From positions 11,266,825-11,330,824 of the forward strand of contig CM021323.1 of assembly GCA_010645155.1 (NCBI GenBank): a stretch of DNA of 64,000 nt, read 5' to 3'. This DNA is from Tigriopus japonicus. Lineage: Eukaryota; Arthropoda; Copepoda; Harpacticoida; Harpacticidae. The position numbers were made by a program, and so were the translations under genes. Positions 39,301-50,300 of the stretch are shown in pieces; position 1 is the stretch's first letter; each line of letters starts with the position of its first letter. A model generated the notes under the pieces. That model ran no database searches, was not told the DNA's origin, and saw only the letters and a list, made by a program, of their open reading frames with translations.

Positions 39301-40357
39301 TCTTCGTTTCTTTTCAAGAGGGATCACGGAATGACTGGCTGAGCAAATTATTATGACCCTCTGGTTGTCACCCTACTATTCTCGTTTACCGAATCGATTG
39401 GAAGCCAGTTTTTGGGATGGAATTAGCGGGAATTTCTACCAAAAAAGAGAACCCCTTTCCATCGTTGAAAGGCGGGGAGGAAACCTCAATTGGTGGATTT
39501 TATGACCTTCCTTCTGTTCTGGAAACACTTGGCAATGAACTGGCCCAACCACAGAGAGAATGGCAAGAAGTGTGAGAGAACGAGAGTCCAAAACGCAATC
39601 TTATACCTGATGACCACATCATAAAACTAACACTTCAATCGGTTTTTCCCGGACCCTTGCCATCAATCTTGCACAATTCTGGTTCCTTTTGAATAAGCTT
39701 TCCTTTCACCTCTGTCTACAAAACGTGTCGTCTGGCTTTTAGCTTCATATTTTGACAAATATGGTCATTCCATTCGAATCTCTCACAAGTGTTGCCAATG
39801 GTAAAGTCAATCTCTACCTTCTCGAGTGTCTCTCTAACTCGTTCCGAAACATGATTCGAGAATTGGAAAGAAAAAAAGGCACGAGAAATGTGCTTGATTG
39901 CTCGAGAAATTGCCTAGAAGATGATTATTTTTATCGGAAAGTGCTCACGGGCGTTGGTGATGGGCTTGATGGCCCGACTTGAATCACCTTTAAGACACTA
40001 AAGTTGTCATTAGAAACAGCGACCATGGAAGAATGAGACTGATTATGTGGAAGACACCGTCGTCACCTTCGGCCAAGATGTCTTCCACGGACAAGACTAG
40101 TAATCGACACAGGACGGTATATTAGAAAGTATGATCGGAAAAATGGGAGACGGAGACGCATTTCTAATTGAAAAATCCCGTCGCCTTATCGATATTTAGA
40201 GCCATTGTGAATGAGACATCTCATTCATGGTTCGTAGGCTGGCAAGTTCATTCACCAAGTGTTCAGCTACCTGCATGTCTCGCTTTTTGCCGCCCCCGGA
40301 GGATCAATGAAGAAAGGGGTCGGTCACCACTGGTATTTCATTTTCTTTTTTCCTTAC

Positions 40358-41528
40358 CTTGCATGTATTCTTTTGTTGTGGCACTTGTTGGTTCACTTTT
40401 CGGCCCGGACAGAACAAAGTAGCCATCTTTGGTCTCCAAGATCTTGAGACCATCCGTTGAGTCGGCGGGAGGGGCCGTTTTGTTTTCTTCCCCGTTAGGA
40501 TCGGGATTGGGTTTGGTTTTGTCCTTGGTATCCTCCTTTTTGGAGCGTCTGAAACTCAGGACACGTTTGGCCTTCTCCTTCGTGTTCTCAGCTACCTTCT
40601 TGGCTTTGGGTGACTTTTTTTCCTCCTCGGCTGCCGTTGCCTTAAGGGCCTTCTTCTGTTTTTTCTTGTCATTCGCTTTTGATTTTTCTAGCTTCTTCGC
40701 TTCTTCCGCTTTCTTCTTGCTCTCCTGACTCGCAGCTTTCGAGGATATTTGGGGCTTATTGTCCTTTTCAATTTTCAGATTGGAAATTGAATTTGACTTC
40801 TCCTTAGTCGTGTGCTTATCCTCAGGGGTTGTCTTGGATTTTTCAGATCGCTCGAATAACGAGCTCACGGAAAGTGAGCCCTTTTTTGCTCGGTGGTCAA
40901 CTTTAATTGGAATTTTCGAGGGCGACGTTGTGTCTCTTTCTTTGCTCTTTGACTGAGCCCTTTCAAGTTGACGCTCATCCCAACTTTTGATATCGCTCTT
41001 TAACACGGGACTGGGCACGGAGCTGGAACGTCTTTTCTGTTCGGCTTTGATGTCGTGGTCGTCGTTGCGTTGGTTCTTGGTTTGATCTCGCTCCATCTGG
41101 GTTCCAATTTCAACCGTTCGATTTCGGGTCAGGACCGGGATGGAACTGGATCGGGACGGGTGAGCCGGGATATGGCTATTCACCGTTATGGGCACATCCG
41201 AGCAATGCTTAGACGGGGATGATTGTGGCGAGTCGTTGGTGGTGGATTTGTGAGACGAAGGTGTCTCCGATTCATCCCCGTCTAATGAGGAGCCCTTATC
41301 CGAGGTCTTATCATCCGCCTTGCCTGGATCCTTGGTCGGAGGACTGTGTGTGATCTCGCCCACTGAGCAGTCTTTGTCCGCTTCCAGTTTGTCCTCATTA
41401 TCCGAATGGTGATGGTCTTCCTCCGGTTGATTGTCATCTGGATCCATACTGCACGGCTCAAGTGAGTCTGGGCTGTGGTAGTGGATGTAATACTCGTTAT
41501 TGTTCTTGATCTCGATCACACTGCACAT
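40358..41528 (-). CDS. Putative alternative first exon of MAGI (390-residue charged N-terminus)
   Basis: The longest open frame in the window. ATG at 41528 follows an in-frame TAG nine bases upstream; the exon ends at a strong donor CAAG|GTAAGG in phase 1, so it would join the guanylate-kinase exon as [12 protein letters not shown]. An acceptor-like TTTTTTAG just upstream of the ATG suggests a non-coding leader exon. It begins MCSVIEIKNNNEYYIHYHSP. Residues about 30-60 are acidic with histidines; 80-210 are Ser-rich with RSSSVPSP-type sites; 210-340 are Lys/Glu/Ala-rich and probably helical (KKAEEAKKLEKSKANDKKKQ); the end has DGYFVLSGPK. No known domain. It would replace PDZ0 with a disordered, potentially phosphorylated tail. 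A separate nested gene using this exon is the alternative. Confidence 0.62.
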
Positions 41529-43236
41529 CCTCGCCTACTCTAAAAAAGTTCTTGGGCTGTCTGCGTCGACAGAGGTGGTGCTTAAAGCAATTTGAACCTG
41601 TCACTAGTTTATTTTTCCAGTCCTCAAAACTTCAGACAAAAACAGAGACATCAGCCACCCTGCCGGAAAGTCCAAAGTTTCTCCGAAAAAGTGGGGGTCT
41701 CAAACGTTACAAGTGGATCAGAGTTTCGGACAAGCTTGGGGAGGAGCTGCTCACGGCTCGAAAGCTCAAGACTTGTCACGTTTCATAATCACCTTGTATT
41801 TGGACAGCATCGGCCGCAGTTTGTGTGTGTTTGGAAAAAGAAAATCTTGAAATCTGTCCAATATGTTTGCCAAAGAACGACCGGTCGTCGGTCGGTTTAT
41901 CGGTTGCTGGACAGACTGACTCCCCCGTCCTTAACCGAATTTCCACTCGATTGCTTCCCTTTTTCACAGAAAAACGGGAAGGACGACGATTTGGGTGGAG
42001 AAGCAGAGGTCATGTAGAAAAACTGCCGGACTATTTTCAACGGACCTTATGGAAGCTGTCACCCTCGCCTAGTTACAATAACCCGTCGTCACCCCTGTAA
42101 TAAGGGCGGGACTTTTTTTCGGGTGGGGGAGGCCTGTTTACAATCTCACAGGAAGTGGAGACGAGTTTTCAACTGATGATGGCTTCTAGGATTGAATGCG
42201 ATATCAGTCACTGAAGAAGAAGCCTGGTGACGTGAAAACCAGGAATGTGCTTCAATTTTTCCCCGAGCTACCGCACGATGGGGGGTTTTCACTTCATGTC
42301 ACGATATTCAAGAACAAAAGGTGATATTCCGAGAAACACTTCTCATTATATTTTTTCGCCAACTGCATGCACCACCGGGACGAAAACAGGTCACCACTCG
42401 CACAAGTCACAAGTCACTACACACCCAATCAAAAGACACCGTTGATTTCTAGTCGGTTTGCAACTCGATGCGAGAGGAAATTTTTGCAGAATGGTGTCAT
42501 TGAAAAAAAAAAGTGGCAAGAGTGAGTGAGTGGGCTTTGACCAATCCCAAGTGAAATGACCACTGAGGAGTTGGATCACTTGTCAGTCACGTTTTCCAAG
42601 AGCTACTAACCTGAAGAAACTACAATCATATGAAACAAGCACACGCACGGTTAGATCCTGTGGAAGTTCGATCTGTCCGACCCTACGATGCGCTTGCGCA
42701 AAAAAACTTGCCCGAAAGCGCATGCAGTCGCTAAGGGTGATTTTTCTTCCCTCCGTACCCCGCTCCTTTCCGTACGTTTGATATATGTACTTTGTGCCAA
42801 AAGTTTGGAGCAAACTTTTTTCAGAAGGACCAGAACTTGCCCTCTTGGGCCTAATTGACTCCTAATCATGAGATTTATCTTTCTAATCTTTCCTATCTGA
42901 ACGAAATCTTGTTAAGAACTATGTGCTCATCTTTAAAGAATGTTGGTGCATATGTTTTGGGTAATTATTTCTACTCTCATTAATTTTTCTTTAATGTTTA
43001 AAATTGTACTTTCTGTGTTGTTGGTTGTTGTGGTCAAAGGTTGGATGCTTCCATTGCATCCAATATTGCATCATTAACAAAGATCAGGGACGAGAATCAA
43101 ACAGGATTTCCGTGATTGTAGGAAACTGCTAACCATGACACCTCCCTGGAGAAGCTTTCTCTTTCGAAAAGAAATATACTTTCTCCTCATGTATCATAAA
43201 ATAATTTTTTAATGAACCTTAAAATGCTCTCACATC
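41529..43236 (-). other. Intronic region upstream of the 40358..41528 exon; possible promoter
   Basis: About 1.7 kb between the candidate exon and the hAT element. It includes a CpG-dense stretch around 41860..42130, with a GACCGGTC palindrome near 41879..41886, unlike the AT-rich intron around it. If the exon is a real first exon, its promoter is probably here. I cannot mark a start site. No gene is seen. Confidence 0.35.
43229..43236. repeat. 8-bp target-site duplication, left copy (outer hAT)
   Basis: CTCACATC directly before the left terminal repeat, identical to the copy at 44328..44335. Confidence 0.92.
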
Positions 43237-43344
43237 CAGGGTTGGTCGGGGGGGATTATCCCCTCCGAAAAGATTCCCGTTTATCCCCCTTGGGATAAAC
43301 GGGATTTTCCTTCAAGTAGTAAAAGGGACAAACGGAATAAACAG

Positions 43345-43440
43345 GATTTTTCTACTTTTCAAGCTTTTTTCCTACTTTTCAAGCATTTTTTCCTACCTCA
43401 CAAGCAATTTTTCCTACGTTTCAAGCATTTCTTCCTTATT
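43345..43440. repeat. Degenerate tandem repeat inside outer hAT (left side)
   Basis: About four or five degenerate copies of a unit like TTTTTCCTACTTTTCAAGC, each about 18-20 bp, in the left part of the outer hAT element. Confidence 0.7.
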
Positions 43441-43637
43441 TCTAGAACTATTCACAAATTTCTACAAAATCTCACTTTTTTTAATTAAGTCCCACACAAA
43501 AACTATTTCTTTTAGTACAATGAAAACACCTAGGTTTTTAGCTTTTATTTGTGTTTCCGAAGTTAAATTGCAGCTTCACAGCTGCAATCTGATAAAGGCT
43601 GTCCGCTCAGTAGGAATATTGCAGGGTTAGTTGGTGG

Positions 43638-43963
43638 TAGTGATGGACCGAAAGAGCTTTTGGCCGAAATTTTGGTTTCGGTTTCGGTTATGCCTACCGA
43701 AACCGAAAGCAGACAAGCACTATGTAAAATGGAGTTTGACAACAAAATAAAAAAAATTGGTCCAAAAACCTCTGAAATTTAAGTTTTCCGATTTTTCAAA
43801 ATTTGCGACTAACCAACATCGAACACATCAGCATTTTAATTTTTAAGGCAGATTTTGCATTTCAACATTTTTGTAATCAGCTGCTTTCGGTTTCGGTTTC
43901 GGTTAAGCCCTCTTTCGGCCGAAACTTTCGGTTTCGGTTATGAGCCCTTTCGGTCCATCGCTA
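43638..43963. mobile_element. Nested hAT-like miniature element (326 bp)
   Basis: The ends are TAGTGATGGACCGAAAG and, inverted, TAGCGATGGACCGAAAG (one mismatch in 17). They fit the short hAT end consensus. An exact 8-bp duplication GTTGGTGG flanks it at 43630..43637 and 43964..43971. Both subterminal regions are rich in GGTTTC/GAAACC hexamers that can pair with each other. It carries no coding capacity. Because it sits inside the outer element with intact duplications, it inserted later. Confidence 0.88.
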
Positions 43964-44187
43964 GTTGGTGGACTATCTCAATTAAGTACCGTCAATTGTA
44001 GGCTTTTTGTAACATATTTTTATTGATTCAATAGTATATAACAATTATTTCTGTTATACATCCCGTTAAATATTGTAAATATATTTCATTGATACTTATA
44101 TTAAGCCTTTAATTTGATCGGCTACTTTCAGGGATGCCAAAAATTATTCAAACATGTCAAAATCGGAACAAAATTGGCTTTATTTCG

Positions 44188-44283
44188 TTTATCCACCGGT
44201 TCATCCCGTTTATCCTCCCATTTATCCCGTTTATCCTCCCCATTTATCCCGTTTATCCCCCAATTTATCCCGTTTATCCCCGG
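44188..44283. repeat. Tandem subterminal repeat of the outer hAT (right side)
   Basis: About four to five copies of a 21-23-bp unit built on CCCGTTTATCC with variable linkers. This is the same motif as the left hairpin. Clustered subterminal motifs of this kind are typical transposase-binding regions; the role here is inferred. Confidence 0.85.
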
Positions 44284-44327
44284 GTAAAGGGGATAAATCA
44301 AAAAAGTTGATCCCCCGACCAACCCTG

Positions 44328-44335
44328 CTCACATC
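44328..44335. repeat. 8-bp target-site duplication, right copy (outer hAT)
   Basis: CTCACATC directly after the right terminal repeat, identical to the left copy. Confidence 0.92.
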
Positions 44336-47300
44336 CCATACAAAGTTCAGCTTGCTTTTTCCTTTCTCTGTAGGTCCAGTGACAGAGCAACCAAACTTGT
44401 GAGACAAAGTGCATCGGAACGTTGAAACGCTCACACTCACATATGCTTCTCACACGACACAGGTCCAGGTGTTGGGCCTGCTTCCCAACCGTCCCATTTC
44501 ATGAACAAGGGTGGCAGTACCTTCAGCCGGCTAATCCTCTGAAGGTAGGTAACTAGGTACTATCTTGCACCCGGCTATGAGTATGACCAAACTCTGGCCG
44601 GACAAGCCGGTTAGCCCCGAGTTTGGTCTGTCTGTGAATATCAATCTTTAACATCCGCCACAACAATTCCCAACGTCATAAGGTTTTGGCGGGCTTGGAA
44701 CAAAATCGGCGGGAGCGTCGATGGCCGTCCCAACTTTTGTTCACGGTGCAAGTTAAACAGAGTTAATGGCCAAATGCCCTTAATCCTTTTTTTGCTCGCG
44801 AAGTTGCGTAGGAACCTGGGCCATTGTAAAGTGAGTATGAACGAGCTTCGAGACTCAAACTTGGCATGGCCTGAGGAGGTTCTGATTTCGATTTTCAGTA
44901 GCCAATGGTTTCAGATGACATGCTGTGTCACCATTTTATTCATCGTGAGTCTCGGAGGTTATCATTGTTTCAATCATAGATCACGCTAACACTCCCGAAA
45001 TGAACAATGGAACCAGAGATAATCGTTCTGGTTCTACTTGAATCTCATCCACCTGCTTCTTTGATGTTATCCCATTTCGGGCATTTAATCTTCGGCAAAA
45101 GATTGGTGGTGATGCTGCGAATTGAGTTTGAGTTTCTGGAAATGCATCTAGCACGTAATGTTCATGAAATTCATGTGTCTTCGATCCTCACCATGGTTCG
45201 TGTGGTCTGTCGTTTTTTTGGGTGTGTGGGGAAGTGCAATAGTCATATAAACAGGATGTAGAAGCAATTAAACAACTCAACTAATTCATTGGAAACATCA
45301 CCCAGAGCGACAAAGAGTAGTTCTGAGCGCAGAAAACTCATTACCTTCACCACGACCGCCAAACTCTCGATGCTGATGAAGTTAGTTTGCTCATACTACT
45401 CGAAAGTTTATAACCCTTTATCGCACACAGCAATTGTGCAACCAAAAGCCACAAGCATTGCCTTTCTCAGCTTCAAAGCGACGAAATGTCCTTTGAATTC
45501 TACAAGAGGCCTCTTTAAATGAAAAATTCCAACGAAACCCCATTCATGCACGGCATTCTCGGGTTTCAGTTTGACCAGAGCTCAAACAATTCAAAGTTTG
45601 AAGACAGGGCCGTTATAAAATCCCCCTCAGAAACGAGATCAGGGCCAATCGAGGTCGCTTTTTTACGCTTTCGAAATGGACCCAACTTTCGTTTGCACAA
45701 AACAGCTCTTTTTGTTTTGATTCATGCATCAAGAAAAGTTTAGTTTCAAACAGAATGGGCCACACGAAACCTAAGTGCCATGTGGATGCAAGGGATAAAT
45801 TGAGCATGAGTTTAACGTTCCTGAGACTCGAAAATGTGCGGCATTTCATTGGCCGTTTCTAAAGAGACTCATCGTATTTATTAAAGGGGAATGCTCTTCG
45901 AGTATTCGAGAAAGAAAATCATACGCTCAACCGATTAAAAGAGGTATGTCAATTGACGCAACGAGTTCTACTTCCAATTTGACTTTCACTTTCATTTGTT
46001 CTCGGCCGTATTTATTCAGTTCCACTTCAATCAACTTTAAATTGATGTTCCAAAAAGGTCCATTAAGTATACCTTTTAAATGATATTCATCAAGAACAAT
46101 TGTAAAGATACATCCTGTAATGATCTTGCAAAATTTTGACCCTCGGCTTAGACATGTTTTTACCATTATGACATAAAACGGTCGTTAAAAACATGTCTGC
46201 GTGTTACGAAACCCAAGGATCGTGCCCTAACAACATCATTTTGAGAGCGCCACAAGCTCCGAAAATCCAGAAACAAACATCGTTTGACATTGCCTTAGGA
46301 TTTTAGAACCATTGGACCTTCAAATCTACTAAAAGCAATGTTGACACGTTGATTCCTAGTTCATATTTGGACGCCAAGGCAACCACGAAATGCGTCTCTT
46401 TCAATCAACAACACAACGAAACCCAATTACCGAATAAGATTGATCGTATTGGATTGAAACATGATATCGGTCTCACCGAAATATGGAAGCCAAGAATACT
46501 CGTTTGAATGGCTTTGTCCACAAGCCAAGCACCTTCAGTGATCCATCGGATCTAGAGGATCATCAAGTACATTTACTCTGCCTAGTATTATACATATTGG
46601 CTCTAACATTGACAATCATTAGTCTGGGGGGTATCGAAGAATGTCGACGACGCAGACAACGATGTTGGCAAAGACAGATCCATGGAAAAGCTAAGAGCAC
46701 GTACATAGGGTTCGTTTGTTATTTCAAACGGAGTGACAGACTGCTCCCTTCCATTATAGTAGAACGACCAAAAAGACCATAATGGAGTCGTTCAATCGTA
46801 TCACTTTACACATTGTCTCTCAAATATCGAAACAATAAAGGGTGTGTGCACTCTGGTCTGTCAATGGATGAAATTGACATTTCAACATTTGCCAGAAATG
46901 GGACACATGACAAAAGAACGTAAGAACAAGCCACCAGAATCCACGTCGTTTCTTACATATGTATTCCAAGGATACGTCTTAGCTTAATAGGCCAGATGGT
47001 GTGACAAAAGAGTTTGGACATCCTCATGAAATCGGGAGAAGCGAGATGGAAGTCACCTGGTGCATAGGGTTCTTAAACTTCGCAACTAATTGAAAATTGG
47101 TTCTCCTCCTGAGAATTGTCTAGCTTGAAATTGCTTTTATACATGTTCAGCATCTTGATGCTCTTACTTCAAAATATAACGACATTTTTATTGGCTTTGA
47201 TGTTCTGGCTGAGAAATGCTACGTAGGAACGATTTCATTCCTACATTCAGCGTGATTCAGAAGGAGGATTTCAAATTTCTGACACGACCACGATTCGGCT

Positions 47301-50300
47301 GAATAATCTCGTCTCGTTTCATTCCATATTCACAACGCTACTATGTACTATGTAGTAGACCAGGCCTTTTGAAGTGCTCAAAACAAATCAAGAGTGAAAG
47401 TTCTATCACTTTTGGTTTCATTTTCCCACTCTACGTTGGCCTCGTTGCTGTACTGCTATATGTACTGTCTTTAGTAGCATGAATGGTACAGAGGCGAAGA
47501 AAAAGTCGCAGACGCAAGTCGTGATGGACCCTATTCTCGTATTCCATCCATTGCGGATAACTTTTTACACCCATTCACAGTACTTTTAGGCGCAAAAATT
47601 CTACTTCAAAAAAGAAGACTTGCTCTCCTTTTTGGGCAAACATTTTGATGCCAAAAATGGTCACACTTAGAACGTGGTTAATTGTTTGTTGATTTGCTGG
47701 AAAGTCGTTGACAACCAAACGTTGATACAAAAAACAGGCCAAAAAATAGGCTGCATGGCTTTCCATCATGAACCACAGAAAGGATCATTAGGAGTTGTTT
47801 TGGACCGATGTTGTGGAAGATTGGAGTTTCTTTGAAGCAGATCGTTGTGTTTGTTTTGAAGGCTTAGTCTCATTTAGTTTGGCGGTTTGGCGCTACTCCG
47901 CCTTAACCTCTTCTCGGAAGTCCTCTTTCCTCTTCCATCCATGGAGAATGAGGCAGTCATTTTCCTTCGTTTTTGAAGTGTTGACCTAATCTAGCATCAT
48001 TATCCCCTATTAAAGACCTCCACGCACGAAACTCAGACCGACCGGGAACTCAAGCCAACTTGATCGGAAAAGACGCTCTCACGAATCCAGATTGACTTTT
48101 AGGCTGAGAACCCAAAGGATCTCTTCAACTTTGTGGACTAGTTGTGACCATCCACTTGTCTCCCAAAACTTTTCTTGAATGTTTTCAGATGGCCTGCCTC
48201 ATTTTGAAACGTGGCTTTCGCACTTTGGGCTCGAGAGAGTTTAGGTGAAAATATGTCCAGGCGAAAGAAGTCCGAACAATTTTCAAGTAGTGCATCGAAC
48301 TGCACGAGATTTCATTAAGGCAAAGGGCTCGTAAAATTTCAAGAGACAGTCAGTCAGAAAAAGAGAGTGAGAGAGAGGGACTTTTCGGGTGGTAGTTGAA
48401 GCCCTGATGAGTCCTAATAGCGGACGAGGGATCTTTGTTCACAGTGCCTTGGTCATATAACAAAGCCTTTTGTTTCCCCAGAAACTCCTCAAATTGTTAG
48501 GCGATGATATCAGCAAGAACATTATGGTCCCTTTTCGAACTAAAATTGAATGTTAAGCTCCCTTCATGAGCGTTAGCGTGGAGGGAAAAAAAATCGAAAA
48601 GTTTCAAATAGTTTCTATCCTCCTACTTCGTCGCTCGGACTTTGAAATGAAAAATGCATGCAAAGTGAATGCTGAAGAAGGCTAAAAGTGGCGAAATTAA
48701 CAAACTTCTTCGCATCTTCGAAGCTAGTCAATATCCTTTGGATATTGCCTTGAAGTGTTCAAACGAAGCGATTGGCAAAAATCAAAGCCGATTTCCCTAA
48801 CGCGGCTCTCGTTCATTCAGTAAATGAGGACGGCACAAACCGCGGACATTGACCTGCTTTTGATTTGAATGGTTTGTAACTTGTACGAACGTCTCAAGCA
48901 TTGGACCAGATCGACATTTTTCCGCGTTCGTGTTTATCGACCATGATCAATTGCCACCACAATGGCAGGCAGCATTTTTGATCCAAATGAATGTTCCGGT
49001 GTGTATGTTCGCCAACTCATCTAAAATGCAACCAAATTCAAAAGGGAGGTGTGCGGACCAAATATTGCGTTGTTCCTTGGAGCGTTTGCATGATTAGAAA
49101 CGAGTTCGAGTTATAGAGAAGGGCCATAAAATTGTGATTGGCAGTCTTGATTTTACACCTTGCACAATCACTTTTGCTTTTGTTAGCGACGCAATGGGGG
49201 AAAAATAGGTGGGAGAAACGAATCCGCGGGATCAATTTGAGATATAAATGTGCCAATATTCATGGATTGCACGACCACCATTTTGTATTCAAAGTCGATC
49301 GGCAGGTTTTTAGAAAGATGGAGGAAAGCTAATTATGACACATTTTTTGAGTTCTCGTTATTGGAAGGAGAATCAAGCCGCAAAAGGAACCAGGATGTCT
49401 GGCTTTCTAGTTTTGGTTATTTGATTAGAAGATAACGTTTCCCAGACTTTCCAATCTTTCCAACGACACCTTCGAATCCCCCATGATTTGAGCAGATACA
49501 ACCGCGCGCATTCTTTTCGTAGTTCGGAAAAAGAGAACCATAAAATAGGTTGCGTGTAAAAATTGTGGAGCGTTGCGAGAAAAATGCCGTTTCAACGTAA
49601 ACTTTCGAGTTAAGCCACAAATTCGTTTCTTACCTGAAAAAAGGTATGGTTTCAATTAATTTTCATATTTACTCATGTTTTTCTTACTACTTTTTACATA
49701 AAAATGGTTACTTCTTTCATAGGATTATGGCTGTCCATTAAAATCTGACTTTTTACCGAGACAAGGTAGCTTTGTCTTGTTTTAAACTACGTTAAGATAA
49801 AAAAGAGAACATTGTTGTGATTTGCAAACAACCATCACTTGGTAGCCTAAAAATTTTCTTCATACATTTTGGCGAACCGAAATGTGTTCCTTTTATATTC
49901 CACCATTCAAACAGTAAAAAAAACACGAAAGGCGTTCAAAATCAGTCAACTAAACCTTTGCAAAAAGTGAATGGGTATTCATTAATTAGTTGGAAACGTT
50001 TGTGAATGAGCTATTGTACCATTTTTCATTCAATGTTTTTCAAAATCATTATAGTTATAACAAAATCTTCAAACTTAGAAATTGATAGACCTAAGATTAC
50101 TCTATGAAATACCAAGAAATTGCCTAGCTTTTCTATCAATTCCATTATCGATAAAAGGCGTTTTTTTGTCTCTTCTTCTTACTAGAATCTTGCTTGAGTG
50201 AACTCGCCAACCACCAGGAATTTTTTTTCAAGTTTCATTTCCGTCCATTAAGTTTTCTTGTCCAAAGTTTTGTCTGTGAGAAGAGGGAATGTTAATTAAA

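Larger units (their letters stand above)
22629..40357 (-). other. MAGI long intron, central part
   Basis: About 17.7 kb of intron between the two largest intronic candidate exons. It contains the ACT repeat, CAT and CTTT microsatellites, and the tentative nested gene at 31865..32992, listed separately. A minus-strand frame at 35614..35880 (includes KDITYIGKSDPKTHTKEEF) has coding-like composition but lacks an ATG or convincing donor. Nothing else is supportable. Confidence 0.45.
43237..44327. mobile_element. Non-autonomous hAT transposon (1,091 bp)
   Basis: The ends are perfect 16-bp terminal inverted repeats, CAGGGTTGGTCGGGGG at 43237 and its reverse complement ending at 44327. They are flanked by an exact 8-bp duplication CTCACATC (43229..43236 and 44328..44335). 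An 8-bp duplication with CAGGG-type ends is diagnostic of the hAT superfamily. There is no transposase frame, so the element is non-autonomous. Inside the left end is a hairpin of TCCCGTTTATCCC (43275..43287) with its inverse (43292..43304). The same motif is tandemly repeated near the right end. A second hAT-like element has inserted into it. Orientation cannot be assigned. Confidence 0.93.

Noticed and set aside
44154..44402. Plus-strand repetitive Pro/Tyr frame (VYPP repeats)
   Set aside because: It is the translation of the hAT subterminal tandem repeat, not a gene.
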